Positions 1 through 10,565 of a stretch of DNA of 64,000 nucleotides are shown here, piece after piece. The stretch comes from Blumeriella jaapii (Eukaryota; Ascomycota; Leotiomycetes; Helotiales; Drepanopezizaceae), in the NCBI GenBank assembly GCA_009599575.1, contig VWND01000032.1, positions 1 through 64,000 of the forward strand, read 5' to 3'. Each line of letters opens with the position of its first letter. The first letter of the stretch is position 1. Below the pieces are notes generated by a model that was not told where the DNA came from, searched no databases, and saw only the letters and a list, made by a program, of their open reading frames with translations. Both the position numbers and the translations under genes were made by a program.

Positions 1-470
1 AAAAATAAATGTTCCGACGTAAAATTTAATATAATTTCTATAAATTCTATTCGAATGCAAGCTAAACTTACTTTTCTTCAGTTTATTATAATAAAATAAC
101 TGGCGTTAGAAGTATTTTAATTTAAAATGCGATTATAAAAAATAACAAATTAAAACAAAACATTTCGTTTCGTAACTTTTAATTAATAAAAATAAAACTT
201 TTAACTTATAATTTAATAATAGCTTTTTGTTCTTATTATTTATCAATTTATTATAATTAAATATCTGGCGTTGATAATGTTTTTATACAAAATGCGATAA
301 TTAAAAATAAAAACTTGAACGAAAATATATAATTTAACAACTTTTAATTAATAAAAATGAAATTTTTATTTTAAAATCTAAAAATAGCTTCCAGTTTTTA
401 TTACCTTTCAATTTGGCGTAATTAAATAATAGTGTTTTAATATGAAATGCTATCGTAAAAAATCATAAAC
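1..470. repeat. degenerate ~165-bp tandem repeat
   Basis: Three diverged units follow each other. The first two share TGGCGTT at 101 and 266. Around each lie matching stretches: an A/T-rich lead with TTATAAT, then a run ending in AAAATGCGAT. The third unit, from about 409, keeps CAATTT, TAATTAAAT and an AAATGCTATCG version of the end. Spacing is 165-166 bp. No reading frame is convincing. It could be a satellite-like array or the subterminal repeats of an unrecognised element. Confidence 0.55.
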
Positions 471-560
471 TGAAATGGGACACTTGGATGCAATGGGACA
501 CTTGCTTTCCCCCACATTATTCGAGTGCCCGCAGAATAAATGTGGGAAGGCAGCCCACTA
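471..560. other. GC-richer island with direct repeats and a hairpin
   Basis: The 13-base word AATGGGACACTTG occurs at 474-486 and 492-504. It is followed by an inverted repeat, CCCACATT at 511-518 and AATGTGGG at 539-546. The stem can extend inward with a one-base bulge. The patch keeps CpA and TpG, so it is less RIP-mutated than its surroundings. Positions 561-940 are A/T-rich with no feature I can support. The patch could be the end of a DNA transposon or part of a regulatory site. Confidence 0.5.
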
Positions 561-939
561 TTAGTTTAAAAATTTTCAATTAAATATAAATGGAAACCAA
601 TTTAAAAACGTATTAATTTATTTATAATTGAAAAAAAAGTAATTATTTACGGCACGCATACGCAATTTATTCGCGCTATTAATAATTATAAAACAATTAA
701 AAAAATACAAAGCGATTTCGTAGTTTGCGATATAAATATTTTAAAAGTTATATTTATTTTAAGATTTTTTTGGTTGCGAAATATCGATCCCGTTATAAGC
801 TTTCGAGCTAAATCGTAGCGATATTTAATCGAACGCTTATAATTTAATTTCGTTATAATTAAACGTTTTAAAAAAAAATTCAAAAAAAAGCAAGCGTTTT
901 ATATCGTTTTAAAAAAAATTATTAAAAAATAATATTAAT

Positions 940-1681
940 TACTTTTTAAATACGACGATTACGCCGACGTGTTTAACGATACCGCCGCGGTTACTTTAGC
1001 TTTTTATTATTTTATAAAATATCGAATAAACTTCGCGGAAATAAAAAACCTTTTTTAAAAATTAATTTATTTTTTATCGGAATTTGAATTTACCGAATTG
1101 CGCGAATATTTCGATTCGAACTTAGAAAAAAGCTAAATAAAAAGATTTATTAATTCTGCCGGCGTACCGGTAATATTTATACCGAAAAAAAACGAAAGTT
1201 TACGATTATATATCGATTATAAAAGTTTAAACGCATTTACGGTTAAAAATCGAACTTTTTTATTTTTTATAAGCGAAATTTTAAATCGTTTAAAAAAAGC
1301 TAAAATTTTTATTAACCTAAATTTTATTTAAACGTATTATCGCTTTCGAATAAAAAAAATAAATAAATAAAAAACTGCGTTTCGCATTCGTTACGAACAT
1401 TTCGAATACTGCGTATTATTTTTCGGCTTTTCGAACGTATTAGCAATCTTTCAAGCGTATATTAATTAAGTTTTAATCGGTTTAATAAATATTATATATA
1501 TAATTTACTTCGACGATATTTTAATATTTTTCGAAAATCCCGACGATTATATAAACGCGATAAAAAAGATTTTCGAAAAACTTCGTATTAATAAATTTTA
1601 CGAAAATCTAAAAAAATATACTTTCGATACGAATACGATTAAATTCCTAAGCTTCGTCGTTATTTTTCCGGAAATTAAAAT
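940..1681 (+). pseudogene. Element D pol, N-terminal half: pre-RT segment and reverse transcriptase
   Basis: This is degraded reverse transcriptase, the enzyme that copies the element RNA into DNA. Readable in order are a pre-RT segment (FTELREYFDSNLEK near 1090), the RT entry motif (KKNESLRLYIDYKSLN near 1190), ISEILNRLKKAKIF near 1270, and the catalytic box YFDD at 1506-1517 with both aspartates intact. Stops and small shifts interrupt it (for example at 1130 and 1330). It is cut at 1681 by A2, and the frame resumes at 33541. Among the Ty3-type copies here, D alone clearly keeps YxDD. Confidence 0.82.
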
Positions 1682-1726
1682 TGTGACGATTCACTCTTTT
1701 GCCACCTCTCGTGTCACCTCAGCAAC

Positions 1727-1993
1727 TGTGACGATTCACTCTGTTGCCACTTTTCGTGTCACCCCAGCAACTACGTATAGTTGCAAGCTTTTTGGTCTTC
1801 TGATGGGTCTTCTATTAATTGTAGAAATTATTCATGTATATAAAGCATTTTCCTTTTAGCACCTCTGCCTTTTGCAATTGTTAATTCTAAATGAATATTT
1901 TTGTTACAAAACCAAAAGCTCGTTTTTTATATTATATAAACTCGGCGATCAGTTGATTAATTTCTTAGTTTTCCGATTGATTAAATCGTTATA
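1727..1993 (+). repeat. A1 5' LTR
   Basis: It starts TGTGACGATTCACTC and ends ATCGTTATA, the RIP-mutated form of ATCGTCACA. A TATA-like TATATAAAG lies at 1837-1845. The outer start is nearly unmutated and the inner end is heavily mutated. The next ~430 bp, up to the gag frame, is an untranslated leader rich in poly-T runs, and no primer site could be assigned. Confidence 0.88.
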
Positions 1994-2428
1994 TTATTAA
2001 CAATTTTTTTTTTACGCTGGCGACGGCGTAAATTATCTTTTTTTTCGAATTTTTTACGAATTATATCAAAGTGATCGACCGGTCGTAAAAAAGCTTATTT
2101 CCGTATTTTGCGAAGAATAGCTTTTGTTCAACGATCTTCTTTTTAGCAAAACTTTTCAGCTTCTGTTATTACACCTTAACCTTTTTTTTTTCAATCAGCG
2201 AAAAAGCAGCTTTTTTCAAAAGCTTTTTTTTTTAAAAAACAATTCTTCCCCTAAGGAAAAAAAAACAAAGGAAAAGGCAAAGCGCTAATTATTTCGTTTG
2301 CCATTTCTTAGCCTAGCGCTAAAAGCGTTTAATTGAGACTTTTGCAAAATTAATTAAAAAAAGCGCAAAAGCGTAAACGATAATTTTTGAAAATTATGCG
2401 ATTGCGATAAACTTTTTAATCAAAGCGT

Positions 2429-3470
2429 TTGATAAAATTTATCGAACGTGCTTTTGCTAATCGCGAATCTGCTGCTTCTTTTTTTTTTCGCAACGTTTTA
2501 TTTCAACTAACAAACGCTGCAAATCAATTTCCACGCTTTTCGCAAACTTTTTTTGAATTTCCTTTTAACGGCCAAAACCCTAGCGCGCTTTTTAAACGCT
2601 ATAATTTTTATTTATTTATTAATTTTCGATTAGCTCGTATAAAACGCGTTTCGAATTTTAAATTTAAATTAAATAATAATAAAAATTACAAAGCACGCTA
2701 TTAAAAAATTAAAGTTTTCGACAACCTCGAATTTTATTACGATTATTTTGCTAGCGATCGATTTCGTAAAAATTACATATTCGATCAGACCGAAAGCGTA
2801 GCAAAAGAGTTTTTAACCTCGCGTATTTTGGACCGTTCCGACTTTACACTTTTCGAAAAATTAATAAAAAAGGTCGCCGATTTTCTGGCCGATTTTTTAA
2901 ACGTTTAAAAAGCCGAAAACAAATTTAAAATGCTTGCAATAAATACGCACGACGATTTCTGACGCTTTTATCTGCGATTTTCCACTTTTGCAGCGAACGC
3001 TTAAATACAAACCGATAAATAGCTTCGAAATACTTTTCGCGATAAAATATCAAAGCGTTTACGAGAAAAGCTGCATTTGAAATAAGCGCGTATAACGATT
3101 TTTAAAAATTAGCTTACCGCCGTCCGATAAGAAAAACAAAATTAGTTAACTAAACGAATTTTATACGCGAATCGCTTTTTAATTAAGTTTATTATTTATT
3201 AAAATAGTAAATTTTTAATTAAAGCGTATTACAAGTCAAATCGTACGTACGAAAATCGTTCAAATGCTTTACAAGCTTTTTTTCAGCCTTCTGTTTCTCC
3301 TTTTTTTCTACGCCAAAACGCCTTTTTTAGCGTTTTTCTTTTTCGATCGGATTAATAACAACGCTCGTTTTCTATTTTATATCAAAGAATTTAAAAAGGC
3401 CAATCTGCACGACTTTTTACGGGCCGATTTTCGGTTCTATTTAAAAACTTTTTTAAACTAATAAATATAA
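2429..3470 (+). pseudogene. A1 gag (capsid) remnant
   Basis: Gag forms the particle that packages the element RNA. The same degraded protein can be followed in all four A copies. It has an FIERAFANRESAA-like start near 2440, a charged stretch around FDQTESVAKEF near 2780, a helical capsid core around 2900-3150, and a C-terminal part containing FDRINNNARFLFYIK near 3345. No Cys-His zinc knuckle is readable. Stops interrupt it repeatedly. Identity as gag rests on its position (between LTR and protease) and general character, not on a diagnostic motif. Confidence 0.6.
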
Positions 3471-3639
3471 AAAAGATCGAACCGGCCGAAGATTCGCCTT
3501 CTGATAATAATAATAAAAACGAAAACTTTTTTTCAAACGATTTTCAAAACGCATACGAGAAAATTAAAAGCTTTTTCGCCAATCGGAAAAACGCTTAAGC
3601 TTAAGCAAAGCTTTTTTTTTAAGCGTATTGCGCGATATG

Positions 3640-4075
3640 CGTTATTTTAACGTTCGAAAGTTTTTTAATAACGATTTATTAACAATTCTCGTTATATTTA
3701 TTAAAAATAGCTTTTCGTACAAAATAAAAGCGCTCGCCGATTTTAAAACGAACGGTTATGCGTTAATCGATTCGGCGTTGATTAAATCTTTTTTTTTTTT
3801 TTAAACTTTTGATTTAATTTTTCCCGGCTTTTTTTCCTGTAAAAAAATATAATAAAACTCGTAGTTATTTAATTATATATTTTACGTTTTTAATTTTATT
3901 ATTAATAATCGAATATAATCGTTTATTTTTTTTTTTGATTATTAATTTCGGAAATTATAATATAATTTTAAAAAAAGCTTAGTTAGCCGAATATTAAGTT
4001 TTATTAAATTGTAATAAACGCAAGTTTTATTGGCCGAAATTTTACTCTTTTATAGCTTTTTACGCTCGTTGTATT
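3640..4075 (+). pseudogene. A1 aspartic protease remnant
   Basis: The retroviral-type protease matures the polyprotein. The frame shows ALADFKTNGYALIDSALI near 3735, matching the pepsin-like active-site loop (normally Asp-Ser-Gly). Its serine and glycine have changed. Further on is an FGNYNIILKKAWLAE-like segment near 3950 (family: LGxxDxILGxxWL). The tail around NCNKRKFYWP near 4010 matches the end of the domain. The poly-T tract at 4270-4310 follows. Confidence 0.72.
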
Positions 4076-4361
4076 AAAATCTTTTATTTGTATTTCCGAA
4101 AGATTTAATTTCGCTATTAAAACGACGTTGTAAAACGTAACAAAAACCTTGATTAATTATGGCAGATTTACGACGTTATACGAAGCGCGAAAAAGTCGAA
4201 TTTCATTCGCGATGCTAATTTCGATAGCGACGCTAATAGGATAATATAAGAAATTACGCCATTTTTCTAGGCTGACGATTTTTTTTTTATTATTTTTTTT
4301 TTTTTTTTTCTTTCGTCAAAACAGCTTTCTCGTTTTACGAAAAACAGTTATATTAAAAACC

Positions 4362-4535
4362 TGTGAAGGGATAAAACGTCAGTCCGTTGGTCACGTGGTC
4401 CGAAAATCACGTTATTATCACGTGACATCGGAGCCCGCACACATTGTATTTTAGACTTCACGACACCTCTAAACTTAAAACCCCGTAATCAATGCAATTT
4501 ATTTACGAACCTTCTGCTCGTTCGCACCCCTGACA
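4362..4535 (+). repeat. B1 5' LTR with paired CACGTG motifs
   Basis: This is a 174-bp LTR. It holds GTCACGTG at 4390-4397 and CACGTGAC at 4419-4426, an inverted pair of E-box palindromes. They are partly conserved in the other B LTRs. They are a plausible promoter element, by inference from the family (bHLH factors bind CACGTG). Confidence 0.88.
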
Positions 4536-4553
4536 TATTAACTACCAACCCCC

Positions 4554-6010
4554 TTTAACACTCCTATTTCAGCCCTTAAACTGAAAAAGCCTGCCAACTC
4601 TGTTTTGCCCTTGCGCATACGAAAAGTCAACAAATCTTATCGCGATAACAACTTTTACATACGACTTTTCAAAAATAATCTTTACGATACGAAATTACGA
4701 AACGATAATCCCTTCTAATACAAAACCCATATTCAAAAAACCCCGTTCTGCTTTTGCCTACATCCCGAAACAAAATATATTTTACGCTCTTTTTTTACCG
4801 AATTATATCGGACCATCTCAAATTGTCGAAACCCTTTAATTACTTTATTTTGAAACATTTTAAATACCCCGATCAAATCGTCGCCGCTTTGATCGCTAAT
4901 ACGAAAGCCTGCTTTTAAAAAATTCTCGATATTTTCGTTTACGCGGTAAAACAAAACGATATAATAATATTATTTAAAATTAAATTAAATAATCTCGCTT
5001 AAAAGCTGGATATTTAAACGATATAATATTAAAAAAAAAAAGCTTTTTAAAAAAAAATAATTTAAAACCGCGAAGCCGAATTTGCCAATCTTCGAAAACA
5101 AGCTTTTATCAGTTAAAATACACCGAATATTTTAAACGCAAAAAAAAAAACATTTGCTTTCTCCGACCCCGATAAATTTATAAATTCGGATAGCACCGGC
5201 AACGTTACAAAGCATTTTATTATTTTTTTTTAAAATATAATTTTAAAGCTCCGTTTTAATCAAAATTAATATGCGACCGAACAGGATCGCATAAGCTACT
5301 TTTTCTTCCGCTTTTCCGATACAGCCAAAAGCGCTTTACAAAAAGGTTTACGTACGAACGGCACTTTTTTCTATCTGATTATTACAAAAATAATTTAAAT
5401 TTTTTAATAATCGTTCGGTATTTTTAATTAATAAACAGATGCATTTAAAAAAATTTTATTTTTTAAATAAAGTAATTAATTTCTATCCATTTTTTTTTTT
5501 TACTTAACTGGAAATTAAAAGTTATATTAAGTTTAATAACGAAGCCGCTATCGTTATTTTGCGCGAAGCTTTTTATTCTGATATAATTATTCGTTTGTCG
5601 TATATTAATCCTTTCGATTTAAAAACCGATTTTATTAATTTTTGCGCTTAAATACGCGAAACCGATACCGTTTTTCGATAATTAAATCTTAATTATTACA
5701 AAACCGAAAGCCGTAATACGAAAATTACTTTTTCCGCCTTTATATTTAAAACCGCTATTACGATTATTATTCAAAGCGATTTTATAAACTTCAGCGCTAC
5801 TTAAACCAAAATAATTATATAAACCGCAGCTAATATAACAAAAAACAAACGCTTAATCGGTAACGCCGAAAAGCTAGCTCGCCGAATTTACTTTTTTGCT
5901 AATAATTTCTGTTTATAATATATCAGCGATAAACACCGAGCTGCTAACTGCCTCGATTTCCTTTGGATTAAAAAAGCTAAAGCCGAAGTAAAAAAATCGG
6001 AAAATTAACT
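4554..6010 (+). pseudogene. B1 gag remnant with damaged zinc knuckle
   Basis: The capsid-like core is readable at about 5270-5680. It includes YATEQDRI, LQKGLRTNGTFF near 5340 and a poly-helical stretch to 5670. At 5910-5951 lies a CCHC zinc knuckle that binds RNA. The pattern C-x2-[C]-x4-H-x4-C is kept except that the second Cys codon reads TAT (Tyr) and a stop lies in the finger. The 4554-5000 part reads SALKLKKPANSVLPLRIRK and is less mutated. It may be the gag N-terminus. Its antisense frame is also open, and I regard that as a shadow. Confidence 0.7.
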
Positions 6011-6029
6011 GTTTTTAATAATTATTATT

Positions 6030-6370
6030 ATTAAAAATTTTTAAAAAATAAATTGAAATTATTTGTTTTAAATAACGTTCCGGAATTATATTTAATATTG
6101 CTTTGTATTATAACTGCTAATAGTATATATATTAAAATCTATTTTTTAAACGATTCCGAAACTACCGATAATTTTATTAATTATGCTTTCGTATAATATT
6201 ACAAATTAACCTTTGTTTTACTTACTAACCCACGTAAACTTACCGTAGTTAACGAACGTTTTTTCATTTACGGCGACTTTATTTATTAAATCTCCTTTCA
6301 AATTAATATCGCTCGCTATACCGAACGAATTACAGCTTTTATTATAATACTAAGGAAATACGATTTTATT
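6030..6370 (+). pseudogene. B1 aspartic protease remnant
   Basis: The domain reads IYFLNDSETTDNFINYAFV near 6140, the position of the Asp-Ser-Gly active site (family: LIDSGATxNFI). It then reads LTNPRKLTVVNERFFIYGD near 6225 and an ITAFIIILRKYDFIL end near 6330 (family: LGxxDxILG). The aspartate appears as Asn-Asp-Ser, shifted from the canonical form. Positions 6370-6990 continue as a linker typical of this lineage. Confidence 0.75.
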
Positions 6371-6989
6371 TTGAATAAACTTTAATTTAAAACACACAAC
6401 TCCTATATTAATTAAACTACGAATACCTTTTGCTTTAATTCAGACTTTTGCCGTTCGAATTATTTACCTTAAAACTTTTATTAATTAGCTGTTTTAAATT
6501 TAATTTAAAAACGCCACTTTTACAAATTAATCGTTTAATCAACCTTTTCCCGCCGTACAAAAGCTGCTGCTTTTAATATCCTATCCTCCTAGTCCGAAGT
6601 CGAAGTATTTTCAGCCTTATTATACGAAATCGACTAACGTTTACAAAAACTCGGCGTTATAATTAAAAACGATTTTAATTTTGCAAACGATTCTAATTCT
6701 GCATTACCAAAAATAAACCAATTACGACAAAAACTTTTTCAAGCTAAACGACAACATTTATCAGCTGAACTTTACTTCGCTAAAGTTTTTTTAAAAAATA
6801 TTCGTTTAGCCTTTCAAATCAAACCGCCAATCGACCTTCGCATAAAACTCTCTTAGCATTATTATTATTATTTGGCCGCTTTCGACCTTATTAAAACTAA
6901 TAAATTTGCGTTTTATAAAAAAAACGTTAATTATACGATAAAACTCCGTTCTGGCGCAATACTCCTATACGATCTTTTATATAATATAT

Positions 6990-8170
6990 CAGTTAACGAA
7001 TTTTAAATTTTACGCAAATTTCTAAAAAAAAAAACTTCGAAAAAGGCTGGATTCGAGCTAGCTTTTTTTCCGCCGTCTTTCCAATTTTATTTGCAAAAAA
7101 GCTAGAAGGCGGATTACGTTTTTACGTTAATTACAAAGCTTTTAACGCTATAATAATCAAAAACCGATATTTTTTGCTATTAATTCAAAAAATACTTTCT
7201 CGACTAAGCAAAGCGAAATTTTTTTATATTAAACTTAACGTTTTTACCGTTTTAACAAAATTTCGTATAAAAAAAGGCCATAAATAGCTTACTGCGTTTA
7301 ATACGAAATACGGTTTATTCGAATCGTTAGTTATGCTTTTCGGTTTATACAACGCCCCTGCCACTTTCCAATCCCGCATAAACGATATTTTACGATTTTA
7401 TTTAAATATTTTTTGCATAACTTATATAAACGATATTCTAGTTTTATTTAAACGACTTTTAAAAACATAAAAAAAACACGTCAATCTCGTTTTTCAAGCT
7501 TTTTCCGACGCTAATTTGTAATTAAATATAAAAAAATGCGAATTTAAAATTTAAAAAGTCGTTTACCTAAAAATAATTATTTTTATTATTAAAATCAAAA
7601 TAAACCTTAAAAAGTTGAAAGCTATTACTAGCTGAAACTTTTTTTTTAACGTTAAAAACGTATAAGCGTTTTTAGGTTTTGCAAATTTCTACCGACGTTT
7701 TATTAAAGGTTTTTTTCGCATCGTTATTCTTTTAATAAATCTAACGAAAAAAAACATTAAATAAAACTTTAATAATAATTATATTAAAACTTTCGAATTT
7801 TTTTAAATCAGCTTTTATTATTGCATTTATATTATTTTATTTCAATTCTGATAAAAAGATTTTCGTTAAAACCGACGCTTTTAACTACGTTTTTTCAAAA
7901 ATTCTTTTTTAAAAAAACGATACAAAAATACTTTATTTAATCGCGTTTATATTAAAAAAGTTCGATTCAGCCGAATGTAATTACGAAATTTATAACAAAA
8001 AACTTTTCGCTATTATACGTTGCTTCGAAAATTAGCGAACCGAATTATAAAAAACTGCCTATTTAATTCGTATATTTACAAACCACCGAAATTTAAAATA
8101 TTTTATAACAATTAAGCAATTTAACCGACGTCAAATATAATAAAGCGAGTTTTTAACTGATTTTGATTTT
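6990..8170 (+). pseudogene. B1 reverse transcriptase and RNase H remnant
   Basis: RT is followed from 7030. Its blocks include [20 protein letters not shown] near 7290, [13 protein letters not shown], and the catalytic box YIND at 7433-7444 (first Asp of YxDD replaced by Asn). Then come the thumb (KKCEFKI near 7535) and the joining motif [12 protein letters not shown] near 7680. RNase H begins near 7860 with VKTDAFNYVFS and [16 protein letters not shown] near 7985. It copies RNA to DNA and removes the template. Multiple stops. Confidence 0.85.
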
Positions 8171-8479
8171 ATAATTATTTTCAAATTTAAAAAACAAAAT
8201 AATAAACCTGATTTTTTAATCCGACGTTTTCAAAACCTTTCTTAAAACTTTTTAAACGAAAAAATCCAATTCCAAAACCAAGCTTTTTTTAAAAAATATT
8301 ATTTAATTAAAATCTTAAACGCTTTTCCAATCTTGCTAAAACTAATATTCGAAACGAACGACGAAAAGCTTTTACGATTTTTAAATAAATATTATTTTAT
8401 TAACAAATTATAAATCGCTATTAAAAAAAAAATATTTAAATCAAAAAATATTCCGAAATTCAAAACGTTACAACTTTTT

Positions 8480-10178
8480 AAATGCGCTATACGCAATAAC
8501 AAATTGTATTTCCGAAATCGATTTTACGTTTCCGATACACCGAATTTAAACGTTTCTATCCGTATCTGGCTTTTATAAATGGCCTATAATTTAATAAAAA
8601 CAGGCCATTCTGGCAAAAACAAATTTTACGAAATTATTAATAAAAATTATTATTAGCCATTAGTTTCCGAGGATTATAAAAGATTTATTTGCAATTACAA
8701 CGGCTGCTTTCGCAATACAAATACTAATCAACGTTATCAAAAACTTTTTAAATTCCTGCCTATTTTTTTACGCCGTTAAAATTATATATCGGTCGATTTT
8801 ATAAGTTTTTTTTTAAAAAAAAGCATAAAAATCGAAACAATTTAATTATAATAAAAATTTGTCGCTTTATTAAAAAACGATATTATATAATCTGTTATAT
8901 AATTATAAAAGCGACAGATTTAGCTAAATTGTTTTGCAGAAATATTTAGCGTTTATATAATTTTTCCGATTTTATAATTTTAAACCGAAGTTTTCTGTTT
9001 GTTTTATAATTTTAAAAAGTTATTAATTATCGTTTCGAAACTAATATTACGTTATCTATTAGCTTTCATTTCGAAACAAACGGCCAAACCGAAAACGCGA
9101 ACGCTTATCTACTGTTTTATTTAAAACAATTCGTCGAATACGCTTAAAAAAATTAGAAAAACTGGCTTTTTTTAGCTGAATTCGCAGCGAATAACGCTGT
9201 AAATGCTTCTACCGAAGTTTCCCTTTTTTACGCCAACAAAAGCTTTTATTCCCGAATAAACTTTTTTTTATCTAAGCTTATTTTAAATTCTATTTTACGT
9301 ATTTTGCGAATAGCAAATACGAAAAAAAACGACTTCGCCGATAAAATAAAAAAATTAAAACTACTTTTACGTACAAATCTGATTTTAGCGTTGGCCGATC
9401 AAAAACACTATTTTAATCAACAACGCTAACCAGCTTCTGCTTACAAAGTTGAAAATACCGTGTTTTTTAACAAACGCAATATAATTTTTATTAAACCAAT
9501 TAAAAAACTAAACAATAAATTCTACGGTTTTTATAAAATCGCCGAAATCTTAAGCTTTCACAATTATAGGCTGAAATTACTTTTCGAACAAAAACTATTA
9601 TATTTTGTTTTCTATACTAATCTGCTCAAATCTGCCTTCAACGACCCTTTTCCAAAGCAAAAAAACCTTTTTTTTTCATTTGTTTTTATCGACGCAAACG
9701 AAAGCTTGTTATAAATTATAAACGCTATTTTTAATTCTAAACGAAACCTTAACTTTTTTTATTTAATATAATAACGTGGCTATAACGCCGAAAACCAATT
9801 TTAAAAACCATTAAAAAACGTTATTAACGCATATAATTTTATAACAAAATTCGCTACCCGTTTTTTTCAAAAGCTTTACCCGACCAAATCAAAACTAGCT
9901 AAAATCAAAATTACTAATAAAAAACATACTAAATCGATAAATAACGAAAATAAATCTTTACTATTAAAAAAAGCTTTTATAACTATTACCAAACACAAAA
10001 CGACTATTACTAATTCCTTTTCTACTGCAAAAACACTAATTGTTCTGCTTCCGAAACTAAAAAAGCCTGCTTCTTTTTTTTTTACTATTCCAGCCGAATC
10101 TCGCATTCGTTTACAAACACGCTTTACGAACGAAGCTCGATTTATAAAAATAAATTCCGACGACAAAAAAATTAAATA
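8480..10178 (+). pseudogene. B1 integrase with chromodomain-like C-terminus
   Basis: Integrase inserts the DNA copy. The N-terminal zinc-binding region lies at 8560-8770 (TGHSGKNKFYEIINKNYY then NGCFRNTNINQRYQK, with one Cys lost). The catalytic core at 8780-9240 is heavily stopped. The C-terminal fold reads NKRNIIFIKPIKKLNNKFYG from 9475, then LPFEQKLL-like and YTNLLKSAFNDPFPKQ. A chromodomain-like stretch at 9720-9870 (INAIFNSKRNLN, then YNAENQF) matches the module that targets chromatin. A basic tail runs open to 10178. Confidence 0.8.
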
Positions 10179-10201
10179 AAAAAATAAGAAAAAAAATTAT
10201 A

Positions 10202-10375
10202 TATAAAAAAATAAAACGTCAGTCCGTTGGTTACGTAGTCCGAAAATCACGTTGTTATCACGTAACATCGGAGCCCGTATATATTATATCTTAGATTTTA
10301 CGACACCTTTAAACTTAGAACCCCGTAGTCAATGCAATTCATCTACGAACCTTCTGCTCGTTCGCACCCCTGACA
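10202..10375 (+). repeat. B1 3' LTR
   Basis: It is 174 bp and the partner of 4362-4535. Its inner start is RIP-mutated (TATAAAAAAATAAAACG) while its outer end CCTTCTGCTCGTTCGC...CCCTGACA is intact. The purine-rich stretch just before it fits a polypurine tract. Confidence 0.9.
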
Positions 10376-10565
10376 AAACCGAAGAAAAGTTTTCGCCGCG
10401 ATAGCCTTTCAGCTTAATATAATCGATAATTTAAACAAGCCATTTTTTAAACCTTTTAAACGACTAATTCGAAAACGAATTCTTTAATTTACTGTTTATT
10501 TAATTTTTATTTGCCAAATTATTATATACGCTTTCAAGCTGATTTTTAAAAAAAAAGCAATTGAA

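Larger units (their letters stand above)
4362..10375 (+). mobile_element. Element B1: 6.0-kb Ty3/gypsy chromovirus inserted in A1
   Basis: It is flanked by AAACC at 4357-4361 and 10376-10380. The corresponding site in A2 (about 16755-16765) is uninterrupted with a single AAACC, so the empty site is visible in the same window. It has two 174-bp LTRs, starts TGTGAAGGG and ends CCCTGACA. Gag, protease, RT, RNase H, integrase and a chromodomain-like region follow in standard Ty3 order. All are inactivated. Confidence 0.93.

Noticed and set aside
686..883. 65-residue reverse open frame
   Set aside because: Rich in Ile, Lys and Asn, with no motif, upstream of D pol on the opposite strand; explained by base composition.
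4733..4954. 73-residue reverse frame in B1, also mostly open in B2 (62560-62790)
   Set aside because: It is antisense to the B leader/gag region. The sense frame is about equally readable, and one stop breaks it in B2, so I take it as a shadow rather than an antisense gene.
9876..10166. 96-residue reverse frame in B1 and its counterpart at 57478-57714 in B2
   Set aside because: The sense strand is also open here to 10178 as the basic tail of pol after the chromodomain; the antisense frame is a shadow.
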